Shown here: piece by piece, positions 1-9,993 of the stretch
How positions within the stretch are numbered: position 1 is the stretch's first letter
Layout of the letters: every line of letters begins with the position of its first letter
The notes under the pieces: generated by a model
What the model saw: only the letters and a program-made list of their open reading frames with translations
What the model was told of the DNA's origin: nothing
Databases searched by the model: none
Source: Chara braunii
Lineage: Eukaryota; Streptophyta; Charophyceae; Charales; Characeae
Length of the DNA stretch: 23,048 bases
Direction: 5' to 3'
Assembly: GCA_003427395.1 (NCBI GenBank)
Contig: BFEA01000009.1
Coordinates: 7,232,092-7,255,139 of the forward strand
Made by a program: the position numbers and the translations under genes

Positions 1-2940
1 AAAACCGTAGCAGGAAGCTAGCGAAGTCGTAGTATATATAGATCACAACAAAATTTACGAGCACTCCGAATTTTATTTTTTTTAACGCTTTCTTCTGCGC
101 AGAGAAAAACATTGAAGTCAAAGTGTTTTTTTGTTGGCCCGCTTATGGCTGAGTGGCAATAACGAAAAATGTGTCGAATCAGCAAGATAATTATTTTGTG
201 GACTGGATGATTTTTTTTTAAATTTCTAATATTTCTTGGAAAAACGACAACCTAATTTACAGATTCTCAAATTTTTATATTTTTAAACGAATGTTTCTAA
301 GCATAAAAAAGTCAGAGTTGCCTCTTGTAAATTGCGGGGCTGGACCCGCCGGTACCCCTTTTGTGAGCCACTTTAAAGGAAGAAATGATCCTGCAATTTT
401 GCTACGAAGTTGCAGTTCTAAAAGAGTTAGCTATCGGTCCTCAATAAAATGAACAACGACAGATCTCCCGACAATTCTTACCCTGAAAGAACCGAATTGT
501 TACCTAGTCAAAGAAAAATGCGATACCTTAACAAGGACGCCGGAGCTTACTATACTGCAGCCTTAGGGCTATGAACACACAACAGTTCCTTTTGGACCAG
601 ATGATGTGGAAAACCACCGCCTGAATAGTTTGAGCAATGCAGCCTTATCCTTTGGATGAAGTTTGACGGTCCTATAAACCATCCAACAAGGTTCACTGTT
701 TTGACCATGGAATCATGGGGCCCGATAACTGATTCTAGTGTTTTATCACTCATTTCCAAATCCGACTGGTTGCCGGAAAGTCCTACCAAAGGTGGACTAT
801 GGATTCGAAAGCCCATTGACAACGTTTACTTTTTATGTCCACCCGCATCGCATGCTCCGCCAACTATATTGCAAAGGGGGTAACTGTGTGAGAGACGATC
901 CATAGAACAAAAACATAATGTTAAAAAAAATTATTACTCTTATATGATTCAGTTGCGTTGTCAAGCGCATCGGCTCTCATCTTTTTCGAAAAAGGCGGAA
1001 CCCTCTCCGCCGCGTTACACAGGAGTAAAGGAAAACAAAAAAGACATACACAAACAATGTTGGAATAGTCCCAGGAGCCACCTAGGCGGACGTGGTTCTG
1101 TTGACGCCACTGCTCTAGCCGGTAGTGTCAACTGTACCTTTCGCGTTCCCACTCGACAAAATAGGTTCTCACGATCCACAACTTATGTTCCCTTAGCGAT
1201 TGTCACCACTCTTAGGGGTGTATCCCTACCGAGCTACTAACATACATAACTTTTATATGGTAACCCGACTACCTTATCGACTATCTTCTAAGTCCAACCT
1301 TTCGTTTGCTCAGCTTGTCCTACTATAATCTACTGAATTCGACCAATATTATTCGAAATTTAGATTGATGATGTTGACGTGAGATAATAGTAAGGGCTAT
1401 CTTTCTGTGTAAGTTTTTTCATCGGCTATGGTCGATCCGATCTAATAGTATTCAAGTTACTTTCAATCACTATGAAAACCTGTTCAAGTTAGGTCATATG
1501 TCCAAGGGACTAGGAGTAAATGTAGACTTCAAGTCAGCTTGAGATCGTCTTACTTGACCGATGTAAGTGCCTACTTAGGAGATCAACGCCTGAAGAGATG
1601 AATGGCATTCGAGCTCAGGCGGCGTCTTAATCACGAGTGCATATACTGCAACGAACAACCAAACACCCGCGACTGATATATACCTCTTTTTGTTCCTCTA
1701 TCGCCGAAGTACCCACCTTCATCACAATATTATTCGAAGAACTTCCACAATCATTGTTTTTACCCAAAGAGTTTCGCCACCTCATTTATCTACCCTGGGT
1801 CCGCAATTCTTGTGGTGCGAGCCCCATCCATGAGAGTGGTACCTATGTGCTTCCACTTCAAACTAGTTTTCATTGGAACGAGTTTCTTGAGGCACCAACC
1901 TCCCATTCAGTGGTGGCACCTAAGGCGGTCACCTATAGGGTTGCTAAGTCATCCCCCTCCTGGTCATGATTAAGGGACACTCAAACTATGAGTAAAATTG
2001 TTTATCTATTCCTCCCTCGCAAGTAACTTGAACGAAATAGAGTCAAATAAGGTAAAAAATTATAATCATTTAAACATACATTGACAAAATGAGTCATTCT
2101 GGATATAGTGAGTATCCTTATGATAAAAGCGCTCGTACGGACTTTTTTCACTTTTTTATCGAAAATGGTTCATTTTTTCGGTTTTCAATCAAATCTACAT
2201 AATGCTTAGGTCTTCAGAGCAAGCAAACGGGTAAGAGAAATAATGGAAGGTTGTCTATTCAGAATATCAAAACCATGCAGACAATTTTTTTTCCATGCAA
2301 TCATTTTCATATTTGCACATATAAGACTGATTCACAACTAATAAAACATCACAAGCCCTTGCCTGGGTCAAACACTTCCGATCTACGCAAGAACCTACAT
2401 TTCTTTTTGTTTTTTCAAAGAACATTAAATGAAATAAGGTCAAAGCAAGTGTGGGTTTATACAGGTATGAAGGGAGTCTTAGTCAGGACTGACCTTGAGT
2501 GATTTGACAAAAAAACATAACTAGTTCACTAAAGAAGGCCAAGTGGTACCCTTAATGACATTTGTCGCCAGAGTCAAAACAAATAGTTCACAATTCGACC
2601 AGTTGTAGCCTCTCTTGGGCCCACCGAAAAACCTTAAGTGAGATAACTCTAAAAGAGGGTCGTCTCAAAATAAGTCTCATGTGGTTCCAATGTTCCAAAC
2701 AATTCGAGTGCATCCTCACAACACACCAATATCTCAAGGACTGTTCTAAGTCCACAACCAGTCTCAAACTGCTCCTACAAAGTTCCAATTGTTCTCATAA
2801 AAATAACTATGTGCCACCACATGCTGTAAACCATTGTTGTCCTACAAAATAGCAAAAATAGGGTCTAAGTATAAACTTGCCTCAATGGACGTCCAACGAG
2901 ACCTCCACTAGACCACTCAAAACTAGAGTGCACCACCCCG
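1..2940. other. AT-rich intergenic DNA with no recognisable gene
   Basis: This stretch is AT-rich, with many short A and T runs. The longest open frames are about 75-110 codons, several lie opposite each other, and none resembles a protein family I know. Several open only if non-ATG starts are allowed. The sequence near 1059 begins like some plant Copia LTRs (TGTTGGAATAGTCCC), but I found no second LTR and no coding domain. I treat the stretch as decayed intergenic or transposon-derived DNA. Confidence 0.5.
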
Positions 2941-3215
2941 AAAAATTTCAACACTCCCCCTTAAATTGCCTTGACACCGATGTGCCGACAATCCGATAAC
3001 ATCACCCCTTAAACACCACACCATCAAGCCAAAAAGAATCGTATCGCACTTCCTCCCAAAAATCACAACCTGTTGTGGGGTATAAGCAACATCACCTCTT
3101 AAACACAGCAGCGTCGTTGCATCACAAATTGAACAACGTTTCCCCCACAAAAAGGGTGTTGTCGTGATGTCAAAAATTCGATAACATAACCCATAAAAAA
3201 TTGAGGATGTTGCAT
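2941..3215. repeat. Degenerate short direct repeats
   Basis: A motif of the type AACATCACCYCTTAAACAC occurs at about 2999 and again at about 3088. Looser versions lie at about 2950 and 3183, where 'CGATAAC' precedes the motif. Read on the minus strand, the two clearer copies give the repeated peptide CLRGDV. The spacing is uneven (about 50-95 bp), so this is a decayed tandem array rather than a clean satellite. I do not recognise the family. Confidence 0.4.
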
Positions 3216-4664
3216 ATCATACATTGACTCCACCTCTCGTCGACATAAAAAACATCACGGCGGATGAAAAATTTCATGTTCAACAGGTACCCCTTCAAAG
3301 CCTGGTCCATAGCCTTGGTCCACAAAATAGTGTAAGGATGACCCATCGACGCAGTACCACTCCAGACTGAAGAAGAATGCTTCTTGGCCGTGACTATGGT
3401 TGCCTTAGCTACACCTTCACTCTCCCTTGGAGACCTCTAACTCTCCTTCAGTAGTCTTTCCACTCACTCAGTAAACCACCTCGAGCTCCACAAACAATTG
3501 TTCATTTCTCCTGCAGCAACAATACCAATAGTTTTCCTTCAACAACCTTTCAGCTCCTCCAACAACCCCTCCTACCTGCCCGGGGTCCAAGCATCAGACC
3601 TCAAGACTCTTATCATAGCTCTTGTACTATGCCAACCCCCCCTCCATTATGCCATTGCCTGAGTCTAGCTCTTTTTAATATAACTATGAATTAGGGATAC
3701 TTGTGTCATTTCAGTCATGGGTCCATGTGCATTTCTGTCTGCGTCAACTCTAATTGCTACCCGAAATATTTCTTAGATTGCCACTTGTTACCTTCTACTT
3801 CACCCTCCGCTCAAATCATAGAGCAATTGTGATTATTGTCATCTCATGTTACGACTCATAACTTCTATGCCCAAATCTAGTCTCCTCATTTTTCATATAT
3901 CATGCACCTTCCTCTGCGGTACATGTATACCATGATGAGGGTCCGAAGCTGTCCCAACTGGTTCTGGACAGAGCGGCCTCTCATTAAAAATGGAGGTTGA
4001 CTCAATCTCTATGGGTTTGACCTAAGTGGTTATTTTCGGGACTCAATCCAAGGAGGATACATCAAGCCTTTTGATACCTGGAGAGTTGTGGATTTAGAGG
4101 CTTTGAAGTCTCTATCTGTTGTTGGAGGCAAGATGAACAACCAACCCTTAAAAAGGCCTAAGCTACACCACCTTGCTGTGGTTATGGGTTGAAAATTTCC
4201 AACCATGACCTTGCTCCACTTTTTTTTTTTTTTTCCTTTTTTCTAACTCATGGTCAAATCTTCACCACAAGATCAAAAACCTCTGTGGTAGAGATCCCAC
4301 CGTGGTGCCCCACATAAAAAATGGGCAGCCAAATGGTTGCAACGAAGTCCTGGACAACCATTGACTTCCTTTTCTTTGTCTGACACCCGTTCTGACGGGT
4401 GTCGGCTCAGTGTCAAGGCTTTTGGGGAAATAACAACTTGTAATAGTCACGAGCTCAAATCTTGATAGACCCAAATGGGGTACAAAAAGTACCTGACTTT
4501 GATGATTTTTAATCAGAGATTTGTTAAATAACAAAATCTGAAAAAAATGTTAAATGTGTCGGATAAGTGCGCACCTAAACTAAAAAAATATTGATTTCTT
4601 TAGAGCTTGATACCATTTTTTTCGTTTTTATTATTTACTTTTTTTTTTTTTCTTTTTTTTTTTT
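3216..4664. other. Intergenic DNA with no recognisable gene
   Basis: No convincing coding region is visible. The stretch has T-rich runs (for example 4219-4240 and 4640-4664). A short sequence at 4601-4615 reads on the minus strand as TGGTATCAAGCTCTA, which shares its first eight bases with the initiator-Met primer-binding site of plant LTR retroelements. No LTR boundary or gag/pol domain accompanies it. Short open frames on either strand match nothing I know. Confidence 0.45.
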
Positions 4665-4724
4665 ATTGGCACTAAGTCAACAACCACATCGCATGGCATA
4701 CCCATGAATTGTTGGAATACAGAT

Positions 4725-4741
4725 CTGGGTTCGAGTCCCAA
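4725..4741 (+). other. tRNA-like T arm / Pol III B box
   Basis: The sequence GGTTCGAGTCC inside a TGGG/CCCA stem fits the Pol III B-box consensus GGTTCGANTCC. A possible weak A box lies about 35 bases upstream (TGGCATACCCA near 4693), but it misses consensus positions and no cloverleaf forms. An A-rich run and a U6 fragment follow directly. It may be the head of an old tRNA-derived SINE. Confidence 0.4.
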
Positions 4742-4778
4742 TCAACTTACATACTAAAAAAATAAAAAAAAACGGATT

Positions 4779-4828
4779 TTTTCTCGATTGAGGTGGATCA
4801 TCCTTGCGTAGGGGCTATGCTGATCTCC
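4779..4828 (-). pseudogene. U6 snRNA-derived fragment (3' two thirds)
   Basis: Read on the minus strand this gives AGATCAGCATAGCCCCTACG, then CAAGGATGATCC, then CAATCGAGAAA. It follows plant U6 from just upstream of the AGC triad through the internal stem-loop to the conserved 3' segment. The 5' end and the ACAGAGA box are missing, and the segment after GGATGA is scrambled. A- and T-rich runs flank its 3' side. It is a non-functional fragment. The identification rests on the order and spacing of several U6 blocks. Confidence 0.75.
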
Positions 4829-4829
4829 A

Positions 4830-7800
4830 CTCGATCAACCGCAGTCGTGTTATCTCATTGATCGAACGATCAAAATTATTCGTGTTATGGGCTCAACCAG
4901 CAGGCTTCTCCCGCCAAAAAGAAGTTAGTCTATGTACGACATATTTGACTTCAATCCTTGTATCGACGATATGTAGTAAGGTTGGCGCTACTCCTACCAG
5001 GTTCGTTCCTGCTTCGGGTGAAGTAGGAGCAACTATTCTATATGAAGAGATTTGTACCCAGTCGCCTGCTTGCTCGTGGCCTACCATGCCCTATTTGCTA
5101 CATTTGTGCAACATACTTTCGCCCATTCTCAAATCGAAAGAGTGTCTAACCTACAAACCTAAATTGCTAAGTACTTACGTCGTATACGCGATATCAAACC
5201 TTGACAGACCCGTTTTTTTTTGTGCCTCGGCCGGACCCTTAATGCGGTCGTTGTTTTTAGTTGTCTAAACCCTGAATCACACGGTCGTCCGTATTTTCGG
5301 TAGAAGAGGTTTAAAATTGTCACCGATACGCTCACGCGTCACACACATATCTTGGTACGGTTTGTGGCTCCGACTCCCTTTGTGTCACTGTCAAAGGCAC
5401 GCATGGCACCTTGACACGAGCATCATGGCATTGTCCTAATATCATTGCACCTAATAGCTTTCCAACAGTCTGTTAACGACAACACCTGACTTCACAAAAC
5501 TTAAATATTAAAAGTCAGTTTAAAATTAGGGCGACCGCTTGTCAAAACTCTGACAGTGTCGTTAATTTTTAATCATTGTACTTTCATGCCAACATGTATG
5601 TCGATTCAAACTCGAAAAAATTTCGGCCTATAGGTCACAGGTTTGGTATGAATGAAATCTTTGGCAGATATCGCACCCTCATCAAACCATTCTATAAAAA
5701 AAATAAAAAAATGTCCGTCGGATAACATGCAATATTAATAATCATGAGCAGATACCCTTGTAAGGGTTTCTGCTCCGACAACTTGCCTAGTTCCAGTTAA
5801 GTTTCTCCGTCGTTGTTGTTAAGTTTCTATAGTGGGTTAAATCAAACCTCATAATTAAAAACTTCAAAAGGTATTCAAAATTTGATAAAATTTTGTATGT
5901 GAGGATAATAAAAATGACACATAGATCTTTTAAACATATAAAAATCATTATGATTTTCTACAAAGCAAAATATTAATATATATTTTTTAATAGTTCTATA
6001 CAACTTTGACATTATTTGCAGTAAGGCTAATATGAATACCCTATCTTATAAACACTTTTGATAAAATGATGAGTTTACTTAATTATATGAGAATATTCCT
6101 TAAGGTTTTACCCCTATTAATGACTATATTAACTTTACTATAGATAACACATATGAACAAACAATGTCATTCCTACAGAGAGATGTGAGAGATACTTGTT
6201 TTATTGTGTTCCCACGAGATACTTTATTTTACATTTGAAAAATAAGAGTTTTTGCATTGTGAATTTAACTTAATTATAAGATTTATAGGCAAATTCCAGT
6301 TATTTATAAGTATACAAATTTTAGAGAAGAGTAAATATATTTTGTGCATAAATTTATTTTTTATCCATTTTTTTAAAGATTGTTTTATGTGTGTTGTATA
6401 TCCTCCTTGTTTTTTTTTTGCTTGATATTTGTTTTTATTTATATTTTTAATATCGAATTATTGCTATTCATAAATATATATTATTTAGTAACCCTAAGCT
6501 CTCCACTTATCTCAACCTCTTTAAGAAATATTGGGTGATTAGATGATGCATGCAAAAAAAAACAATGATGTAAGAAAAAAAAAAAGTATCAAACATAGTT
6601 TAGAACTTCATGAATTTTTTAACAAATGAACATTATGATGCATAAAAAAAAAAAAAGTGTTACCTTAAGACCACAACTACAGAGACATGAACATTACAAG
6701 GACGTTTACTACAAGAAACTAACGTTAAAATTTAGTATTTAGTATTTTCTGGATAGAGCATTAACATTCACATCGAAGTCGATCTTTTACCCTTCTGACA
6801 GGCTGTAATCCGACTTCAGCAAAAACCGGTAGGGAGAAACCAGACTATTGTCATTCGGAGTGAGCGTTGGTTGTAGCTATGATTAACTCTCTTAACTTTA
6901 TCTGTTATTTAAAGAAAAGATACTGAAGTTATGATGTTGTACTCTTGGTTCACCTTACTTATTTTTCGAATAGTTTTTTATTCTGAGATACACATCTTGG
7001 TAAGCTGCTCTGTATTCAACATGCCCGTGTTTTTTGCGTATCGCTGATTTCAGCGTTTGTTGACGTCGGTTTTCGCTTTCAAACTCTAATGGTTTATTGT
7101 GTTAAAAAAAATAATTGGCATAACTCAATCTGTTTTTTTTTATCAATGTCGTATGATTTTATTTTATTTTAATTGGAAATAATATTATCTTATTATTGGT
7201 CATTCATTCCTTTTATTTCTTATATTTTTATCGACTTGTGAATTAAGTTTTTTAAAAAAAAGTATTGTTTTATAGGGTTCGCAAGTTTTTTTACTGAATG
7301 TATGTAATAGTAGATAAGCATAAATCTTGTTTATTATTAAAACACCAGTATTTAACCCCGTATACAACTTCAAAATAACATTGTGGTTTTCTGAGGCTTA
7401 GGATGCTTGAAAAACCATTGATGAAATTAATCAATGGTGGCCCCAAGCCCCGAATGCACAACTTGAAAAAAATAGTTTGACCAAGTATTAGTGGTTTGAT
7501 TGTTACTTTGTTTACAACTGCCGCACTCATTTGAGTTTCCAACTTCATGAGGTAAAATAATTATCTCCTTTATAAATTACAGTGGTATATTGCAACATGT
7601 ACTTAATATCGATATGTGTATAATATAAATAGTTTTTTATTCTTCTATTTATATGATTTGTATATATCGGTATAATCTTCATTCATATAAATCTTAACCC
7701 AATATTTAATTTTATGACCTTTAGAATATTGTTCTTGATTCTTCCATATCCTTAGTGTTATCTCAATTAGTATCGCAATACTATATGATTTTATTCATTT

Positions 7801-8398
7801 CTTGGTTGACGCTTGACTCTATCCCATGAACATTATTACGCAAAGTGCCTCTATATCAGATCGATCTTAATGTCTGTTGCGAAACTAAATTTTAATGTCG
7901 GATGTAAAACTATTTTTTTTTTCCTATATGAAGATTTTTCTCATTGCCCATGAATAATTATTAATGGATGTATGGGCAACAATATAGACTTTTTTATATT
8001 TGAGATTTACTTCATGTCCTTGTTTAGGGATATTATAAATTGGCATTTCAACTTCTGATTATTTCTCGACGAAACTCTTACATTGTTGATCATTTGGTTG
8101 CGTCTCTATCCTCCTCACAAATATTAAAGCAGGATACTTGATTTTCTCTCTTGATAGTGTGTAGTATACGAGTTGTAACATTCAACCTAGAATCCTTTGT
8201 CTATAATTTAGTATCAACTTGCCCAACATACTTAGCCATACCGCTAGAGGAGTTACTGATGCCCAACGAAAATCCTGGTTAGGAATGAGGATTGCCTGAT
8301 TTTGTTTCTCTGGTGGCTCATGTACCTGTAGAAGGTTGTGGTTGGTCCGCCAATCATCCACAACTTCCCCTCCCCCCAAAAAAAATAAAAATTGGAAC
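4830..8398. other. AT-rich intergenic DNA with no recognisable gene
   Basis: This is the most AT-rich part of the window, especially 5.8-8.2 kb, with A/T runs and dense stop codons. A 154-codon frame spans 4804-5268, but it begins inside the U6 fragment and has no recognisable motif. An 85-codon minus-strand frame at 7291-7548 is also featureless. I see no RNA gene, long inverted repeat or retroelement domain here. Confidence 0.5.
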
Positions 8399-8495
8399 GT
8401 CCTTCAGAACATCTGTTAAAATTGGAACGATACAGAGAAAATTAGCATGGCTCCTGCGCAAGGATGACACACATAAATCAAGAAATGGTCCAAAT
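8399..8495 (+). pseudogene. Near full-length degenerate U6 snRNA copy
   Basis: This copy follows plant U6 from its 5' stem-loop (degraded here to GTCCTTCAGAAC) through AAAATTGGAACGATACAGAG, the AGC triad (ATTAGCATGG), CTGCGCAAGGATGACAC and finally GAAATGGTCCAAAT. The ACAGAGA box and the AGC triad, both essential in splicing, are intact. Most differences from the expected plant sequence are C to T or G to A, and many fall at former CG sites. The 5' stem can no longer pair. I see no plant upstream sequence element and no TATA box at the usual distance, and an A-rich tract replaces the T-run terminator. It is most likely a retroposed pseudogene. It faces a second copy tail to tail. Confidence 0.88.
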
Positions 8496-8522
8496 GAAAA
8501 AAAAAGAAAAAAAAGAAGGATT

Positions 8523-8590
8523 ATTTCTGGATTTTTGTGTGTCTTCCTTGCACAGGTGCCATGCTAATCTTCTCTATATTGTTCCAATCT
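8523..8590 (-). pseudogene. Inverted degenerate U6 snRNA copy
   Basis: On the minus strand this reads ATTGGAAC, then AATATAGAGAAGATTAGCATG, then a changed GCACCTGTGCAAGG and ACACAC...AGAAAT. The order and spacing are those of U6. The ACAGAGA box is changed to ATAGAGA and the AGC triad is kept. Similarity fades upstream of ATTGGAAC, so the 5' end is lost. Its 3' end faces that of the plus-strand copy across an A/G-rich spacer of about 27 bases. The two copies differ at many positions and keep different canonical bases, so neither is a simple recent inversion of the other. Confidence 0.82.
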
Positions 8591-8605
8591 TCTCAGTCAT
8601 CAAGT

Positions 8606-8966
8606 ACACCATTGCAGGATTTTCTTCATTTTCTTTCAATTTCATAATAGATAAAGCTGATCTATCTTCAGAATAGATAAAGCTGACCATGATCTAAAGA
8701 GCTGCCTCGCTTTTCTTTTGCATCTGGGTTGTCCCATGACTCCAAACCAAAACCAAACTTCCGCAAGTGGGACATGGCCCCAGCCCTAGGTAATTAGAGA
8801 ACAAACTACGTCTGGTCATCTACTGGAATCCAACTTGGATTTATATTTCAATTAGTTCATAGGTATATACCAATGGAGCTACCAGGCCCGTTGGTCTGCT
8901 CGCCCTGTTTGGAACAGCCGACCCTTCGGAATGTATCTGGCCACGCAGACGACCAGATCTGTCATA
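8606..8966. other. Intergenic stretch before the inverted-repeat elements
   Basis: No gene is visible. A 14-16 base segment (ATAGATAAAGCTGA) is present twice in tandem at about 8647-8684. From about 8870 the composition becomes GC-richer, leading into the inverted-repeat element. Confidence 0.4.
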
Positions 8967-9119
8967 TTAAACCACCAGTACTTGGGGCCGGCCTTAGCGT
9001 TAACGCTATGAAAATTTCGCGGCCGGTGGGCCGTGGATAAATCGAATCCACAGCCCGTGTCGCTTCGACCTCTGGCGCGCAGTGAGGCGGCGCACAGTGC
9101 CCAAGTACTGGTGGTTTAA
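8967..9119. mobile_element. 153-bp TIR element bounded by TTAA
   Basis: A perfect 20-bp inverted repeat forms the two ends (8967-8986 and 9100-9119). Each arm carries TTAA outermost followed by ACCACCAGTACTTGGG. If TTAA is the duplicated target site, the true terminal repeats are 16 bp. There is no coding capacity for a transposase. The right-end sequence GTACTGGTGGTTTAA occurs again at 19740-19754 behind partly similar internal sequence. This supports a dispersed MITE-like family. TTAA target sites are typical of piggyBac-type elements, but the assignment is inference. Confidence 0.6.
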
Positions 9120-9359
9120 ATGGGGAGGCCCAAAGCAGAAGGCGACCTAGGGGTACGCTCACCGCCACATCAGGCACCCAACTGTGCAGGTTTGGACCCA
9201 GGGTGTATGCAGCAGTGAGGGCCTTGGGCGAACCCAACCCAGGGTGATTACTCACGCCCGGGTGGGGTGGGGTAAGTAGTGGAGCGAGGCCCTCAGAGGG
9301 CAGGTTACTGTTGTGACTCGGCACGTGACACGTGAGTTCTTTCGGACGTCTGCGAATTT
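9120..9359. other. GC-rich spacer between two inverted-repeat elements
   Basis: No gene is recognised. A minus-strand frame of about 130 codons crosses this stretch and the element to its left, but it is rich in Pro, Ala, Leu and Gly, has no motif and looks like a by-product of base composition. Confidence 0.4.
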
Positions 9360-9523
9360 CCACTAGTACCTTTGTCGGTTCGAAAATACTCGGCCTCCGA
9401 ACTTTCAGGAGACCGAAACGAAACGACGGCCGCCGATCAGATTGATCAACGTCGGGCTCGGCCTCCTGAAAGTTCGGGAGCTGGCAAGTACTTGTCGAAA
9501 CCGGACGCCAAAGGTACTAGTGG
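9360..9523. mobile_element. Foldback (inverted-repeat) element
   Basis: The outer ends are CCACTAGTACCTTTG and its complement. The arms continue inward, with gaps, through a matched CGAACTTTCAGGAG segment, giving arms of roughly 65-70 bp around a short loop. The tips resemble those of the neighbouring TTAA element (CCACCAGTACTTGGG), so the two may be related. It has no coding capacity. A foldback MITE is the simplest reading. Confidence 0.55.
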
Positions 9524-9720
9524 TGATTAATGGTCCACATAACACCAGATTAATCATTCAAATAAGACCAGCCAGTTTTAACGAGGACAGCACGGGAGCG
9601 GAAGGGACTGCCGTGAGAGGTGTGAGGAGAAGACAGCCAACCGATCACATGGGCGGAAGAGGACGAAGATACACGGAAGATGTACGAATCCACCGGCTGA
9701 GCGGCCTAGGAACCCAAGTT

Positions 9721-9721
<1 letters not shown>

Positions 9722-9814
<93 letters not shown>
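9722..9814. repeat. Compound (AC)n(AG)n microsatellite
   Basis: About 40 bases of AC repeat pass directly into about 53 bases of AG repeat with no interruption. A compound array of similar design, (GT)n(GA)n, lies at 11955-12045. Confidence 0.98.
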
Positions 9815-9817
<3 letters not shown>

Positions 9818-9926
9818 TCCTGTGAGACTATCGTCTCCTCAAGTGTCTAGATGTCGTTTCCTGCGAGATTAAACCTGTCGGTTTGATTGGAAAAGAAGCG
9901 AGAAAAATCAGATCCAAGCAAACAGT

Positions 9927-9928
<2 letters not shown>

Positions 9929-9973
<45 letters not shown>
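9929..9973 (+). repeat. (GA)n microsatellite in the probable 5' leader
   Basis: An uninterrupted GA array ends 20 bases before the start codon of the zinc-ribbon gene, so it probably lies in the 5' UTR. CT/GA repeats in plant leaders are common and may bind GAGA-binding factors (BPC proteins). That role here is inference. Confidence 0.9.
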
Positions 9974-9977
<4 letters not shown>

Positions 9978-9993
9978 TCAGGGGAACGACGTC

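Noticed and set aside
1059-1075. LTR-like start TGTTGGAATAGTCCC
   Set aside because: No second copy in the window and no retroelement coding sequence. The resemblance alone is not enough.
3336-3352. AAGGATGAC, a short match to U6
   Set aside because: Only nine bases match, and the flanking U6 blocks are absent.
4601-4615. Possible primer-binding site (TGGTATCA...) of a minus-strand LTR retrotransposon
   Set aside because: Only eight bases agree with the initiator-Met site. No LTR end, gag or polymerase domain is found on either side.
8399-8495. A functional U6 gene
   Set aside because: The 5' stem-loop cannot pair, there are many substitutions in the stem-loop and 3' region, no upstream sequence element or well-placed TATA is visible, and the T-run terminator is replaced by A-rich DNA.
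9883-9993. Upstream extension of the zinc-ribbon protein by 37 residues
   Set aside because: The extension is encoded by the GA array as Arg-Glu repeats. Family similarity begins at the ATG at 9994.
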